Notes under the pieces: generated by a model | Seen by the model: only the letters and a program-made list of their open reading frames with translations | The model's database searches: none | Told to the model about the DNA's origin: nothing | Assembly: GCF_001865575.2 (NCBI RefSeq) | Contig: NZ_CP017563.2 | Location: forward strand, 372,001 to 436,000 | Direction of reading: 5' to 3' | DNA length: 64,000 nt | DNA from: Paraburkholderia sprentiae WSM5005 | Lineage (GTDB): Bacteria; Pseudomonadota; Gammaproteobacteria; Burkholderiales; Burkholderiaceae | Translations under genes and position numbers: made by a program | Shown: in pieces, positions 54,002 to 63,724 of the stretch | Layout of the letters: each line of letters starts with the position of its first letter | Numbering within the stretch: position 1 is the stretch's first letter

Positions 54002-56041
54002 ATGGACAAGCTCACCCGCAGACGCTTTCTTGCTTTCGCCGCCGGGCTCGCCGCGGTTCCCGCCGCGCAGGCGCGCCTCGCTCTCGACCGTTTGCCGCCG
54101 CCGGACGCCGACGACGGTCTCACGTTCCGCGTGCTCGCGATCCACGACGTGCGCGACGACCTCCACGCGGACGTGTCGACGGTCGCCGACACCTGCGCGA
54201 TCAGCACCGCGACGCTCGGCACGATCTTCGCGTGGCTGAAGGCGAAAGACTTTCACCCGGTCAGCGTCGATCAGATCGTCGCGTCACGCAACGGCGGGCC
54301 GCGCCTGCCGCCGCGCGCCGTGCTGCTCAGTTTCGACGATGCCTATAAAAGCCAGTACACCCGCGCGTTCCCGCTGTTGCAGCAATACGGCTATCCAGCG
54401 CTGATCGGCGTCGTGACGCGCTGGACCGATACGCCGGCCGGTCAGGCGGTGCGGATCAGCCACAAGTCCGTGATGCCGCCCGACTACTTCATGAGCTGGG
54501 ACGATCTGCGCGACATGGCGCAATCCGGTCTCGTCGAAATCGCGTCGCACACGCACGACATGCACCACGGCGCGCTCGCGAATCCGCAAGGCAACGAGCT
54601 GCCCGCCGCCAGCGCGCATCTGTATCTCGCCGATCTGAAACGCTACGAAACCGACGACGAATATCACGCCCGCGTGCAGGGCGACCTGCAGCGCAGCGCC
54701 GACCTGATCAAACAGAACACGGGCGTCACCGTGCGCTCCGCGGTATGGCCGTATGGCATGTACAACGCCGCGCTGATCAAGGCGTCGCAGGCGCTCGGCA
54801 TGGCCGTGCACTTCACGCTGGACGACGGGCCGAACACGCCCGACGTGCCGCTCACGCGCATCCGGCGCCTGCTCGTGTCGTACGACTGGGACGTCGGCAC
54901 GATGATCGCGCAGATGCGTTCGTCACCAGCGTATCGCGGCGAGCACAACCCGGTGGAGCGCGTCGTCAATGTATCGCTCGACGAGATGTACGACCCGGAT
55001 CCGCACAAGAGTGAAGAGAAGCTTGGCCGGCTGCTCGACCGCATCAAGGATCTCGAACCGAAGTCGGTGTATCTGCAGGCCTATTCGGATCCGGACAACA
55101 CGGGTGTGGCACGCGCGACGTACTTCCCGAACCGCCATCTGCCGATGCGCGCCGATCTGTTCAACCGCACCGCGTGGCAACTGATCACCCGCGCCGGCGT
55201 GCAGGTCTACGCGCGCATGCCGCTGCTCGCGTTCGCCTTGCCGCCGCAGCATCCGGCCGCGGGCCGTCTCGTCGAAGTGGCGGCCGGCAGCCCAAATGCC
55301 GGGCGCGATGCGCGCATGCCGCGCCTCAGCCCATTCGATCCGGTCGCGCGCGCCGTGATTCAGGACCTTTACGACGACCTCACCCGCTACGCGAGCTTCA
55401 ACGGCGTGGTGTTCGGCCCGGATGCGGCGCTCAACGCCTACGAAGACACGAGTGCCGCGGCGCTTGCCATCTACCGGTCGTGGGGCCTGCCTGCGGATAT
55501 CGCGCAGATCCATGCATCGGACCCACTGATGCAGCGCTGGGCCACCGGCAAGACCGCTTATCTGAACGCGTTCACGAACCAGCTCGCCGAGCGCGTGCGC
55601 GCCTATCAGGGCGGCGGCAATGTGTTGACCGCGCGCACGCTGCCCGCCGAAGCCGTATTCGATGCGAACGCGGAACTCAACTTCTCGCAGAGCCTCGCGT
55701 CGTCGCTCTCGAACTACGACTTCGTGGCACTGGTCGCCGCGCCTGGAGGCGGCGAAGGGCCCGACGATGAATGGCTCGACGGACTCACGAAGGCAGTGAG
55801 AAAGCAGCCCGGCGCTCTGGCGAAAACGGTGTTCGAGTTGCCGGCCGTCAACCGTGAGTCCCGACGCCCCGTCGAAGCGAGGGTGCTGCGCGCGCAGATG
55901 CAGCGGCTCAATGCGGCGGGCGTCGTGCATCTGGGCTACGGGCCCGACGACTTCATCGCCAACCGGCCGGACACGACCGTCTTGCGCGACGTGATGTCGG
56001 TGCAAGGCACGCTGCGAACCAACCAGGGAATGTTGGGCTGA
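54002..56041 (+). CDS. pgaB: poly-beta-1,6-GlcNAc N-deacetylase PgaB
   Basis: The 679-residue protein has an N-terminal polysaccharide deacetylase domain (LAIHDVRDD, LLSFDDAYKS with the catalytic Asp pair, and IASHTHDMHHG with the metal-binding His residues). The C-terminal domain (from about 310) is of the PgaB glycoside-hydrolase-like type. Deacetylation is needed for PNAG export. The N-terminus carries TRRRFLAFAAGLAAVPAAQA, a twin-arginine-like signal with no lipobox, whereas E. coli PgaB is a lipoprotein. Six bases separate it from pgaA. Confidence 0.93.
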   Translation: MDKLTRRRFLAFAAGLAAVPAAQARLALDRLPPPDADDGLTFRVLAIHDVRDDLHADVSTVADTCAISTATLGTIFAWLKAKDFHPVSVDQIVASRNGGPRLPPRAVLLSFDDAYKSQYTRAFPLLQQYGYPALIGVVTRWTDTPAGQAVRISHKSVMPPDYFMSWDDLRDMAQSGLVEIASHTHDMHHGALANPQGNELPAASAHLYLADLKRYETDDEYHARVQGDLQRSADLIKQNTGVTVRSAVWPYGMYNAALIKASQALGMAVHFTLDDGPNTPDVPLTRIRRLLVSYDWDVGTMIAQMRSSPAYRGEHNPVERVVNVSLDEMYDPDPHKSEEKLGRLLDRIKDLEPKSVYLQAYSDPDNTGVARATYFPNRHLPMRADLFNRTAWQLITRAGVQVYARMPLLAFALPPQHPAAGRLVEVAAGSPNAGRDARMPRLSPFDPVARAVIQDLYDDLTRYASFNGVVFGPDAALNAYEDTSAAALAIYRSWGLPADIAQIHASDPLMQRWATGKTAYLNAFTNQLAERVRAYQGGGNVLTARTLPAEAVFDANAELNFSQSLASSLSNYDFVALVAAPGGGEGPDDEWLDGLTKAVRKQPGALAKTVFELPAVNRESRRPVEARVLRAQMQRLNAAGVVHLGYGPDDFIANRPDTTVLRDVMSVQGTLRTNQGMLG

Positions 56042-56086
56042 GCGTCGGGTGAAACCGCCACCGCAAGCCCATGCTAGGGGACAACA

Positions 56087-57427
56087 ATGAAAAATGTGAT
56101 GAGCGTCGTGTCGAACTTCGTCTTTTACTATCCGCTGCTGATGGCGTATCTGTGGATGGTGGGCGGACTGCTGCACTATCTGTTGATCGAACGGAAGGAC
56201 GGGAGCCAGACGGCTGTCGGGCCGCTGCCGTCGTATCCGAAAGTATCGGTCGTGGTGCCTTGCTATAACGAGGCGGACAACGTGCGCGAGGTGATCGCGT
56301 GTCTGGATCGGTTGAACTATCCGAACTACAACATCATCGCGATCAACGACGGCAGCCATGACGAAACGGGCGCGATCCTCAACGAGCTGGTCGATGTCTA
56401 CCCGAAGCTGGTGGTCGTGCATCAGCACCAGAACGAAGGCAAGGCGATCGGCCTGACGACGGCCGCGATGTTGAGTGACGCCGAGTATCTGATGTGCATC
56501 GACGGCGACTCGCTGCTCGACAAGGAAGCGATCGGCTGGATGCTGCGCCACTTCATCGACGACGCATCGGTGGGCGCCGTGACGGGCAACCCGCGCATCC
56601 GCACGCGCTCGTCGCTGCTCGGACGCATGCAGGTCGGCGAATTCTCGTCGATCGTCGGCCTCATCAAACGCACGCAGCATATGTACGGGCGTTTGCTGAC
56701 CGTGTCGGGCGTCGTGTCGATGTTCCGCAAGCGCGCGTTGCAGGAAGTCGGCTACTGGAGCTCCGATATGTTGACGGAAGACATCGACATTAGCTGGAAG
56801 CTCCAGGTACAAGGCTGGCACGTGCATTTCGAATCGCGCGCGCTGAGCTGGATCCTGATGCCGGAGACCTTTCGCGGCCTCTACAAGCAACGTCTGCGCT
56901 GGGCGAAGGGCGGTATTCAGGTGCTGTTCAAGTATGCGGGCGAGGTGCTGTCCCGCCGCAACATGATGATGTGGCCGATCTTCTTCGAATACGCGATCAG
57001 TATCGTCTGGGCGTACTGCATGCTGTTCACGCTCGTGATGATGGCGGCCACCGCGATATTCACGCTGCCTGAAACGTGGCGCTTCGCGTTCGTGCCGCGT
57101 GGCACGGGCGTACTGCTGTTCGCCACCTGCTGCGCGCAGATCCTGGTCGGCTGTCTGATCGACCGGCGCTACGACAACAACCTGTTGCGCTATTTCATCG
57201 ACACCGTCTGGTATCCGGCCGCGTTCTGGGCCATCAGCATGATCGCGTCGGTCATCGCATTGCCCGGCGTCGTCAGCCAGCGGCGCCGCCAGCGCGCGCG
57301 CTGGGTCAGTCCCGATCGCGGTATCCGCTCGAGCGGCGCCGTGATCGCCGATTCATCTACGGGGTTAGTCGCGCAGCCGCAGTTCGGCGGCCCGCTCGAC
57401 GTCACGCAGTCCAGTCAACATTCCTGA
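56087..57427 (+). CDS. pgaC: poly-beta-1,6-GlcNAc synthase PgaC
   Basis: The 446-residue GT2 synthase has an N-terminal membrane segment and the processive motifs: VVPCYNEADNVREV, INDGSHDE, CIDGDSLLD (DxD), LTEDIDISWK (TED catalytic base) and the QRLRW acceptor motif, followed by three or four membrane segments near the C-terminus. It polymerises UDP-GlcNAc at the inner membrane, with PgaD as partner. A C-terminal tail of about 45 residues is Ser/Gln-rich. Confidence 0.95.
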   Translation: MKNVMSVVSNFVFYYPLLMAYLWMVGGLLHYLLIERKDGSQTAVGPLPSYPKVSVVVPCYNEADNVREVIACLDRLNYPNYNIIAINDGSHDETGAILNELVDVYPKLVVVHQHQNEGKAIGLTTAAMLSDAEYLMCIDGDSLLDKEAIGWMLRHFIDDASVGAVTGNPRIRTRSSLLGRMQVGEFSSIVGLIKRTQHMYGRLLTVSGVVSMFRKRALQEVGYWSSDMLTEDIDISWKLQVQGWHVHFESRALSWILMPETFRGLYKQRLRWAKGGIQVLFKYAGEVLSRRNMMMWPIFFEYAISIVWAYCMLFTLVMMAATAIFTLPETWRFAFVPRGTGVLLFATCCAQILVGCLIDRRYDNNLLRYFIDTVWYPAAFWAISMIASVIALPGVVSQRRRQRARWVSPDRGIRSSGAVIADSSTGLVAQPQFGGPLDVTQSSQHS

Positions 57428-57441
57428 GCAGGGTACACACC

Positions 57442-57891
57442 ATGAATTTCCCGATCATCGATGTCTCGAAGCAGTCCGTCGCCCAGTTCGCAACCGAATG
57501 CAGCAAGGGCCGGGCGATGCGCACGGTCGCGTGGTATCGCGTCGTGCGGCCGGCGCTCGTGCTGTGCATGTGGGTGCTGGCGGCCGTCTACATACGCTGG
57601 CATCTTGCCAATGCGAGTCCAGAGGAGTTGTCGATCGACGCATTCATGCCCGGCATCACCGGCATCGCGGTCGTCGCCGCGGCGATGACTGTCTGGACCA
57701 TCGGGCGCCAGATGGACGCGATGAACACCAACCGCACGCGCCGGATGCCCGCCAGCGACGACGTCTTCCACCATGCCACACGCGAAATCGCCGTCGGCAA
57801 CGCGGGCCGCTGCCTCGTCGCCTATCACGACGACGACGGCGCTGTCTCGCACGTCGTGTCCATGCCCGAATTCCAGCGTCAGGCGGCCTGA
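57442..57891 (+). CDS. pgaD: PgaD accessory membrane protein
   Basis: The ATG at 57442 gives a 149-residue protein with two hydrophobic segments ([20 protein letters not shown] and [18 protein letters not shown]) and a cytoplasmic C-terminal tail, the PgaD layout. Sequence identity in this family is low, so the call rests on size, topology and position 14 bases after pgaC. PgaD supports PgaC activity and responds to c-di-GMP in E. coli; whether that holds here is unknown. Confidence 0.82.
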   Translation: MNFPIIDVSKQSVAQFATECSKGRAMRTVAWYRVVRPALVLCMWVLAAVYIRWHLANASPEELSIDAFMPGITGIAVVAAAMTVWTIGRQMDAMNTNRTRRMPASDDVFHHATREIAVGNAGRCLVAYHDDDGAVSHVVSMPEFQRQAA

Positions 57892-57940
57892 GCCGCGCGC
57901 AAATATCGCAATCAGTATTGAACGCACCACGGAGACCACC

Positions 57941-59770
57941 ATGTGCGGAATAGTAGGAGCAGTGGCGCAACGCGACGTCGTTGCGGTACTCACCGAGGGT
58001 TTGCGCCGCCTCGAATATCGCGGCTACGACTCTTGCGGGGTCGCGGTGTTGCAGCACGGCGCGCCGCGCCGCGTGCGCAGTGTCGAGCGGGTCGCGAGTC
58101 TCGCGGCACAGGTCGAGGCCGCACGGCTGTCAGGCACGATCGGCGTCGCGCATACGCGCTGGGCGACGCACGGTGCACCCGTCACCGACAACGCGCACCC
58201 GATTTTTTCGCGCGACGAGATCGCGCTGGTTCACAACGGCATCATCGAAAATCATGAAGCGTTGCGTGACGAATTGAAGGGGCTCGGTTACGCGTTCGAA
58301 TCGGATACCGATACGGAAGTGATCGCGCATCTGATTCACTACACGCGGGAACAGGACGAATCGCGCGATCTGCTGACGGCCGTGCAACGCGCGTTGCAGC
58401 GTCTGCGCGGCGCGTACGCGATCGCGGTGTTCGCGAACGACGAGCCGGACCGCGTGATCGGCGCGCGTGCCGGTTCGCCTCTCGTGGTCGGCGTCGGCGA
58501 GCGGGGCACTTATCTGGCGTCGGACGCGATGGCATTGTCGGGCACCGCGGAGGATTTCATCTTCCTCGAAGAAGGGGACGTCGCGGTGCTGTCGTGCGAC
58601 GGCGTGCATATCGTCGATCGCGACGGCGCGAGCGTGCGGCGCGAAGTGCAGACGCAGCACGCAAGCCACTACGCGGCGGAACTCGGCCCGTATCGCCACT
58701 ACATGCAGAAGGAAATCTTCGAGCAGCCGCAGGTGGTCGCCGATGCCACCGAGCGCGTGCGCGCGATCGCGCCAGCGCTGTTCGGCGCGAAGGCAGAGCG
58801 CGCTTTCGGCGAGATCGATTCGCTGTTGCTGCTGGCGTGCGGCACGAGCTACTACTCGGCGCTGACGGCGAAATACTGGCTCGAATCGATTGCCGGCATG
58901 CCGACACAGGTGGAAATCGCGAGCGAGTATCGCTATCGCGAGAGCGTGGTGAATCCGTGCGCGATGGTCGTCGTCGTCTCGCAGTCGGGCGAGACGGCCG
59001 ATACGCTCGCCGCGTTGAAGCACGCGCAACAGCTCGGCCATCACCATACGCTCGCGATCTGCAACGTGCCGCACAGCTCGATGATGCGGCTCACGGAATT
59101 GCAGTACCTCACCGGCGCCGGACCGGAGATCGGCGTTGCGTCGACGAAAGCCTTCACGACACAACTGGTCGCGCTGTTCGTGCTTGCGCTCACGCTCGGC
59201 AAAAAACGCGGCCGCGTGAGCGCCGACCAGGAAGCGCACGCGTTGCGCCAGCTGCATCGTCTTCCGGCCGCGCTCAACAGCGTGCTCGCGCTGGAGCCGC
59301 AGATCGTCGCGTGGGCGCAGGCGCTGGCGCGCCAACAGCATGCGCTGTTTCTCGGCCGCGGCGTGCACTTTCCGATCGCACTGGAAGGCGCGCTGAAGCT
59401 GAAGGAAATCTCGTACGTGCATGCCGAGGCGTATCCCGCAGGAGAGTTGAAGCATGGGCCGCTCGCGATCGTCACGAACGAGATGCCGGTCATCACGATT
59501 GCGCCGAACGATGCGCTGCTCGAAAAGCTGAAGTCGAACATGCAGGAAGTGCGCGCGCGCGGCGGACAACTATTCGTGCTCGCGGATGCCGATGCGCAGA
59601 TCGCGAGCGGCGAAGGCGTGCGCGTGATTCGGCTGCCCGCGCACTATGGGCCGTTGTCGCCGATCCTGCACGTGGTGCCGTTGCAGTTGCTGGCGTATCA
59701 CACGGCCTGCGCGCGCGGCACCGATGTGGACAAGCCGCGCAACCTCGCGAAATCCGTCACCGTGGAGTAA
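57941..59770 (+). CDS. glmS: glutamine-fructose-6-phosphate aminotransferase GlmS
   Basis: The 609-residue enzyme starts MCGIVGA with Cys2 as the N-terminal nucleophile. The glutaminase domain ([23 protein letters not shown] [17 protein letters not shown]) is followed by two SIS isomerase domains ([28 protein letters not shown]) and the conserved C-terminus [12 protein letters not shown]. It makes glucosamine-6-phosphate, the first step to UDP-GlcNAc. Location inside the pga operon indicates a dedicated copy that boosts PNAG precursor; a second housekeeping glmS probably exists elsewhere. Confidence 0.94.
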   Translation: MCGIVGAVAQRDVVAVLTEGLRRLEYRGYDSCGVAVLQHGAPRRVRSVERVASLAAQVEAARLSGTIGVAHTRWATHGAPVTDNAHPIFSRDEIALVHNGIIENHEALRDELKGLGYAFESDTDTEVIAHLIHYTREQDESRDLLTAVQRALQRLRGAYAIAVFANDEPDRVIGARAGSPLVVGVGERGTYLASDAMALSGTAEDFIFLEEGDVAVLSCDGVHIVDRDGASVRREVQTQHASHYAAELGPYRHYMQKEIFEQPQVVADATERVRAIAPALFGAKAERAFGEIDSLLLLACGTSYYSALTAKYWLESIAGMPTQVEIASEYRYRESVVNPCAMVVVVSQSGETADTLAALKHAQQLGHHHTLAICNVPHSSMMRLTELQYLTGAGPEIGVASTKAFTTQLVALFVLALTLGKKRGRVSADQEAHALRQLHRLPAALNSVLALEPQIVAWAQALARQQHALFLGRGVHFPIALEGALKLKEISYVHAEAYPAGELKHGPLAIVTNEMPVITIAPNDALLEKLKSNMQEVRARGGQLFVLADADAQIASGEGVRVIRLPAHYGPLSPILHVVPLQLLAYHTACARGTDVDKPRNLAKSVTVE

Positions 59771-59779
59771 GCCGCCAGC

Positions 59780-61015
59780 ATGCGAACGACCTTTGCACTT
59801 CTCGCAGTGGCGGCCGCATGCGGCCTCGCGTCTGGCCTCGTACCGTGCGCTTCGGCGGCCGGGGCCAAGACCAACGCCAAGGCCGCCGGCGCGGCGCGCG
59901 TGCCGACGGGCGATTTGCGCGCCTATATGCACGGGATCGGCGTGGCGACCGACGCGCGCGGCGTATCGACCGTGTTCTTCAGCAGCTCCGGCCTGCCGCC
60001 ACGCGGCGCGGGCCGCGACAGGAACTGGACGCACGACGTGTACATCGCGCGCTGGACGCCGCAGAAGGCGAAGCTCGGCAGGCCGCGCGGATTCATCAGC
60101 CGGCCTGAAGCGCAGGAGCCGGTGTCGGTTGCGCAGAACGACGGTGGTCGCGTGATGGTGACGTTCGAGGACGGATGGAATACGCCCAACGAGGTGAGCC
60201 AGCGTTATGGCGTCTACACGTCGAATCTTCGGGCGGTGCGGCCGTATCCTGTCGACGTGCTGTCGGGTGGTCATTCGGGGCACGTCGCGGCGGTCGGCTC
60301 GCGCTTCGTGGTGTTCTATTCGAACGACTGGATCGACGGAGGCGGCGTCGACAATCTGGGCACCGGCAACGGCGTCTACGCGAAGATTTACGACGGTGAC
60401 GGCGTGCTGGTGCAGGCGGTCGATGTCGCGCCGCGAGTGCGCGAGTGGTGGCCGATGATTGCCGGTTCGCCGACGCGCGCGCTGCTCGTATGGCAGCAAT
60501 ATGTGGCAGGCGAGACGTTCGCGCGGCTCAAGGCCGCGACGCTCGATCCCGCGACCGGCGCTCTTGGCGAGGCGCGTGTGATTGCGCCGCGCTTGCAGTA
60601 CTACACGTATGCGGCGGCTTACGTGCCGTCCGTCGACCGCTTTCTGGTGGTCGCCACGAGCGGCGACGGCAAAGGCTTTGCGCAACTCGTCGATGAAAAC
60701 GGCGCGACGACCGCGACGCTCGCGTGCATGCCGGCGTCGGTGCGGGAAGCGGGCATTGCGGTGATCGGCGATCGTGCGTTCACGCCGTCACAGGATGGGC
60801 GGCTGCTGCATTTGCGGTTGACTGGGGCATCGATCGAACTGGTGGGCACGCAGCCGTCGCCGATCAAATGGACTTACACGGGCAGCCTCGGACTTGTGCG
60901 GTCGCCGACGCAATTGCATTGGGTCGCGACGAGTCCGAAAGGGCTGCAGGAAGCGGAGTTCGATCTGAATGCGGTGCAGCCGGCGTCGGCTGCGGATCGC
61001 TGTGAGACGCCGTGA
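59780..61015 (+). CDS. secreted propeller-like protein in the pga operon
   Basis: The 411-residue protein has a Sec signal peptide (LAVAAACGLASGLVPCASAA). The mature part is beta-rich with repeating strand patterns (STVFFSSSGLPP, RVMVTFEDGWNTP, RFVVFYSNDWIDGGGVDNLG, RALLVWQQYVAG), suggesting a six- or seven-bladed propeller, but I recognise no family. It lies nine bases after glmS, so it belongs to the pga transcript. A role in PNAG binding, modification or retention outside the cell is a reasonable but untested idea. Confidence 0.75.
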   Translation: MRTTFALLAVAAACGLASGLVPCASAAGAKTNAKAAGAARVPTGDLRAYMHGIGVATDARGVSTVFFSSSGLPPRGAGRDRNWTHDVYIARWTPQKAKLGRPRGFISRPEAQEPVSVAQNDGGRVMVTFEDGWNTPNEVSQRYGVYTSNLRAVRPYPVDVLSGGHSGHVAAVGSRFVVFYSNDWIDGGGVDNLGTGNGVYAKIYDGDGVLVQAVDVAPRVREWWPMIAGSPTRALLVWQQYVAGETFARLKAATLDPATGALGEARVIAPRLQYYTYAAAYVPSVDRFLVVATSGDGKGFAQLVDENGATTATLACMPASVREAGIAVIGDRAFTPSQDGRLLHLRLTGASIELVGTQPSPIKWTYTGSLGLVRSPTQLHWVATSPKGLQEAEFDLNAVQPASAADRCETP

Positions 61016-61166
61016 AGAGGGCTGATCGGCGGCTGCAAGTCGGGGTGCCTTCAAGAAGCGGACTTTTTCGTACGCTAAGGCGATCCTGGCCGAGCACTGT
61101 CGAGGCCTCGCGTGCTGCCTCGGTCAAACCGCACCCCGCCGGCGGCGCACCGACCTGAAGTAAACT

Positions 61167-61202
61167 TGTAGAGGATGCTACGCTGGCGTAGCCTTTCCTA
61201 CA
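61167..61202. promoter_or_regulatory. palindromic candidate ChrB operator
   Basis: A near-palindrome runs from TGTAG to CTACA with a perfect core GCTACG-CTGG-CGTAGC at 61175-61190. Its right end touches the chrB ATG at 61202. ChrB proteins are chromate-responsive regulators, so autoregulation by binding here is plausible. Confidence 0.55.
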
Positions 61203-62182
61203 TGGAAACAATCGCAACCTGGTCGCTCCTGGTTTTGACGCTGCCTACGGAAAACGCCACGGCCCGCATGCGGTTCTGGCGCGCGCTGAAGGCAAAGGGC
61301 TGCGCCGTGCTGCGGGACGGGATCTACCTGCTTCCTTACACCGAAGAACGCGAGGGCATGTTGCGGGAACTCGCCGACGCCATCGCCGACAGCGGCGGCA
61401 CGGCCCACCTGTTGCGAGCGCCCAGCCTCGACGCATCCCAGGAAGCCGAATTCCGCGCGTTGTTCGATCGTCGCGACGACTACGCAAACTTTGTCCGCAC
61501 GCTTGCAGACGCGCGCAAGACCATCTCAGGTCAATCCGCCGCCGACCTGGCCCGGTTGCTGCGTCGGTTGCGCAGGGATTACGAGACGATCGTCGCGATC
61601 GACTATTTTCCTGACGATGCGGCAACGCGCGCGGAGGCCGCCTGGCAGGACTTCGTCGCGCTCGTCGATACAGTGCTGTCCCCCGGCGAGCCGCACCCCG
61701 TCCAACGGACCATCCGTCTGCTGCCGCTCGACGAGTACCAGGGCCGGACATGGGCCACCCGCCAGCGCCTGTGGGTCGATCGCGTGGCAAGCGCATGGCT
61801 GATCCGGCGCTTCATCGATCGGGACGCGCGCTTCATCTGGCTCACATCCCCGGATGCGTGTCCCACTGATGCACTGGGCTTTGACTTTGACGGTGCGGCC
61901 TTCACGCACGTCGGCGATCGCGTGACGTTCGAAGCATTGGTTGCCAGCTTTGGCCTTGACAAGGACCCGGCGCTGCTGCGGCTCGGTGAAATGGTTCACG
62001 CACTCGATGTCGGCGGAGCACCGGTGCCCGAGGCGGTCGGCTTTGAAGCGGTGATGGCCGGTGCACGCGAACGCGCGTCGGATGACGATCAACTGTTCGA
62101 TGAAATGAGCCGCGTACTTGATTTGGTCTACACGCACTTTGTGGCGACCACAAAAAACGCCAACGCGGGGCTCCGTTCATGA
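61202..62182 (+). CDS. chrB: chromate-resistance regulator ChrB
   Basis: The ATG at 61202 gives 326 residues with the ChrB N-terminus (WSLLVLTLPTENATARMRFWRALKAKGCAVLRDGIYLLP). The C-terminal ChrB domain includes WVDRVASAWLIRRFIDRDARFIWL and ALGFDFDGAAFTHVGDRVTFE. ChrB senses chromate and controls the chr operon. The start sits at the end of a palindrome and has a poor ribosome-binding site. Its stop overlaps the chrA start (ATGA). Confidence 0.9.
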   Translation: METIATWSLLVLTLPTENATARMRFWRALKAKGCAVLRDGIYLLPYTEEREGMLRELADAIADSGGTAHLLRAPSLDASQEAEFRALFDRRDDYANFVRTLADARKTISGQSAADLARLLRRLRRDYETIVAIDYFPDDAATRAEAAWQDFVALVDTVLSPGEPHPVQRTIRLLPLDEYQGRTWATRQRLWVDRVASAWLIRRFIDRDARFIWLTSPDACPTDALGFDFDGAAFTHVGDRVTFEALVASFGLDKDPALLRLGEMVHALDVGGAPVPEAVGFEAVMAGARERASDDDQLFDEMSRVLDLVYTHFVATTKNANAGLRS

Positions 62183-63353
62183 ACACCACCACAGCGATGG
62201 CGCCGGGCTATACCCTGGGCCAGATGATCCTGTACATGCTGCGACTTGGCGCGTTCGGGTTTGGCGGACCCGTGGCGCTCGTTGGCTATATGCACCGTGA
62301 TCTGGTCGAGCGGCGTGGCTGGATCAGCGACGCCGATTACCGCGAGGGGCTGGCGTTGGCTCAAATGATGCCGGGGCCGCTCGCCGCGCAACTCGGGATT
62401 TATCTCGGCTTCGTGCACTACCGCGTCGTCGGCGCGACGTTGGTTGGTATCGCATTCGTGCTGCCTTCGTTCCTGATGGTCGTCGCGCTGGGTTGGGCCT
62501 ACGCGCATTTCGGTGGGCTCTCCTGGATGCAGGCGGCCTTTTATGGCGTCGGCGCCGCCGTGGTCGGCATCATCGCGATGAGCGCGTACAAGCTGACGAC
62601 GAAGACGATCGGGACAGACCGGCTCCTATGGGCGATCTATCTGACGCTTGCGGTGGTGACCGTCGTCACCGAGTCTGAAATCGCGTGGCTCTTTATCGCG
62701 GGCGGCCTGCTCAACTGGTTCCTGCGTGCTCCTCCGAAATGGCTCGGCAAGGGTGGGCTGAATGCGCTGGCAGCGACACAGGCGCCCGCTGTGAGCGGCG
62801 TCCTCAGCGGTCTGGATCTGCCACTGCTCGGCCAGATCGGCCTTTTCTTCACCAAGGCCGGCGCATTCGTGTTCGGCTCAGGGCTCGCGATCGTGCCGTT
62901 CCTCTATGGCGGCGTTGTGACCGAGCATCACTGGCTCAACGACAAGCAGTTCGTGGACGCGGTGGCCGTCGCGATGATCACGCCAGGGCCGGTCGTCATT
63001 ACGGTCGGTTTCATCGTTACCTGGTTGCGGGCTTTGCGGGCGCCTGCGTCGCCGCGCTCGGGACCTTCCTGCCCTGTTATCTATTCACCGTGCTGCCCGC
63101 GCCGTACTTCAAGAAATACGGCAAGCTGCCCGCCGTCAAAGCGCTTGTCGACGGCATCACGGCCGCAGCGGTCGGCGCCATCACTGGCTCGGTGATTGTC
63201 ATTGCGCGAAGATCGATCGTCGATTGGCCCACTATCGCGCTCGCACTTGCCGCGGCCCTGCTGCTATGGCGTTTCAGGAAGTTGCAGGAGCCCGTGATCG
63301 TCGTCGCGGCCGCATTCGTCGGCTTGATTGCCTACCCGCTTCTGCATCACTGA
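62179..63353 (+). pseudogene. chrA: chromate transporter ChrA, frameshifted
   Basis: The frame from 62179 gives the first CHR domain (LRLGAFGFGGPVALVGYMHRDLVERRGWI, LAQMMPGPLAAQLGIYLGF) and the start of the second (FFTKAGAFVFGSGLAIVPFLYGGVV, DAVAVAMITPGPVVITVGFI). At about 63016 one base is missing relative to the family: the continuation YLVAGFAGACVAALGTFLPC and on to GLIAYPLLHH at 63353 is in the next frame. The unshifted frame reads out-of-family residues to a stop at 63195. If the frameshift is real, chromate efflux is lost; a sequencing error is the alternative. Confidence 0.85.
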
Positions 63354-63395
63354 CTGCCGCCGCGCATGGAGACATTGATGACCTATTCAGTGAAC

Positions 63396-63724
63396 CCACT
63401 CGCCTGCGATCGCACCAGGCTCGCAGGCTTTCCGCCGCCGTCGGTGCGCTGGTCGCGGCACTGCCCGATTGGCTGGCGTCGCACACGGGCATGTCATTGC
63501 TTGCCGGCATGCGCGCCACGTTCGTCCTCTATGCGCTGACGGGCGTCGTGCTGTGGTTGCTGTATCTGCGCTTGCCCGGGCCTTCCGCACCGACGCGCGC
63601 TACTAGTGCGCCGCTCGGTCCGTCGCGCGGAATCGTCACGGCACTGATCGCATTGGGCTGGGCCGGTGCGCCACTGGTCGCGTGCGGCGTGCTCAAGATC
63701 ACCTACGACCTCTCGCTGCTTGGC
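63396..63724 (+). pseudogene. MFS transporter C-terminal remnant
   Basis: The frame reads SAAVGALVAALPDWLASHTG, MSLLAGMRATFVLYALTGVVLWLLY and then GVLKITYDLSLLGAF, which fits the sixth/seventh segment region and C-terminal end of an MFS transporter of the sort found in chr operons. Its 5' half and internal segments are missing, and it is joined to a DUF1259 fragment at about 63724. Confidence 0.6.

Noticed and set aside
54923..56890. 655-codon minus-strand open frame opposite pgaB and pgaC
   Set aside because: Both sense genes are certain, and the antisense frame shows no family motifs.
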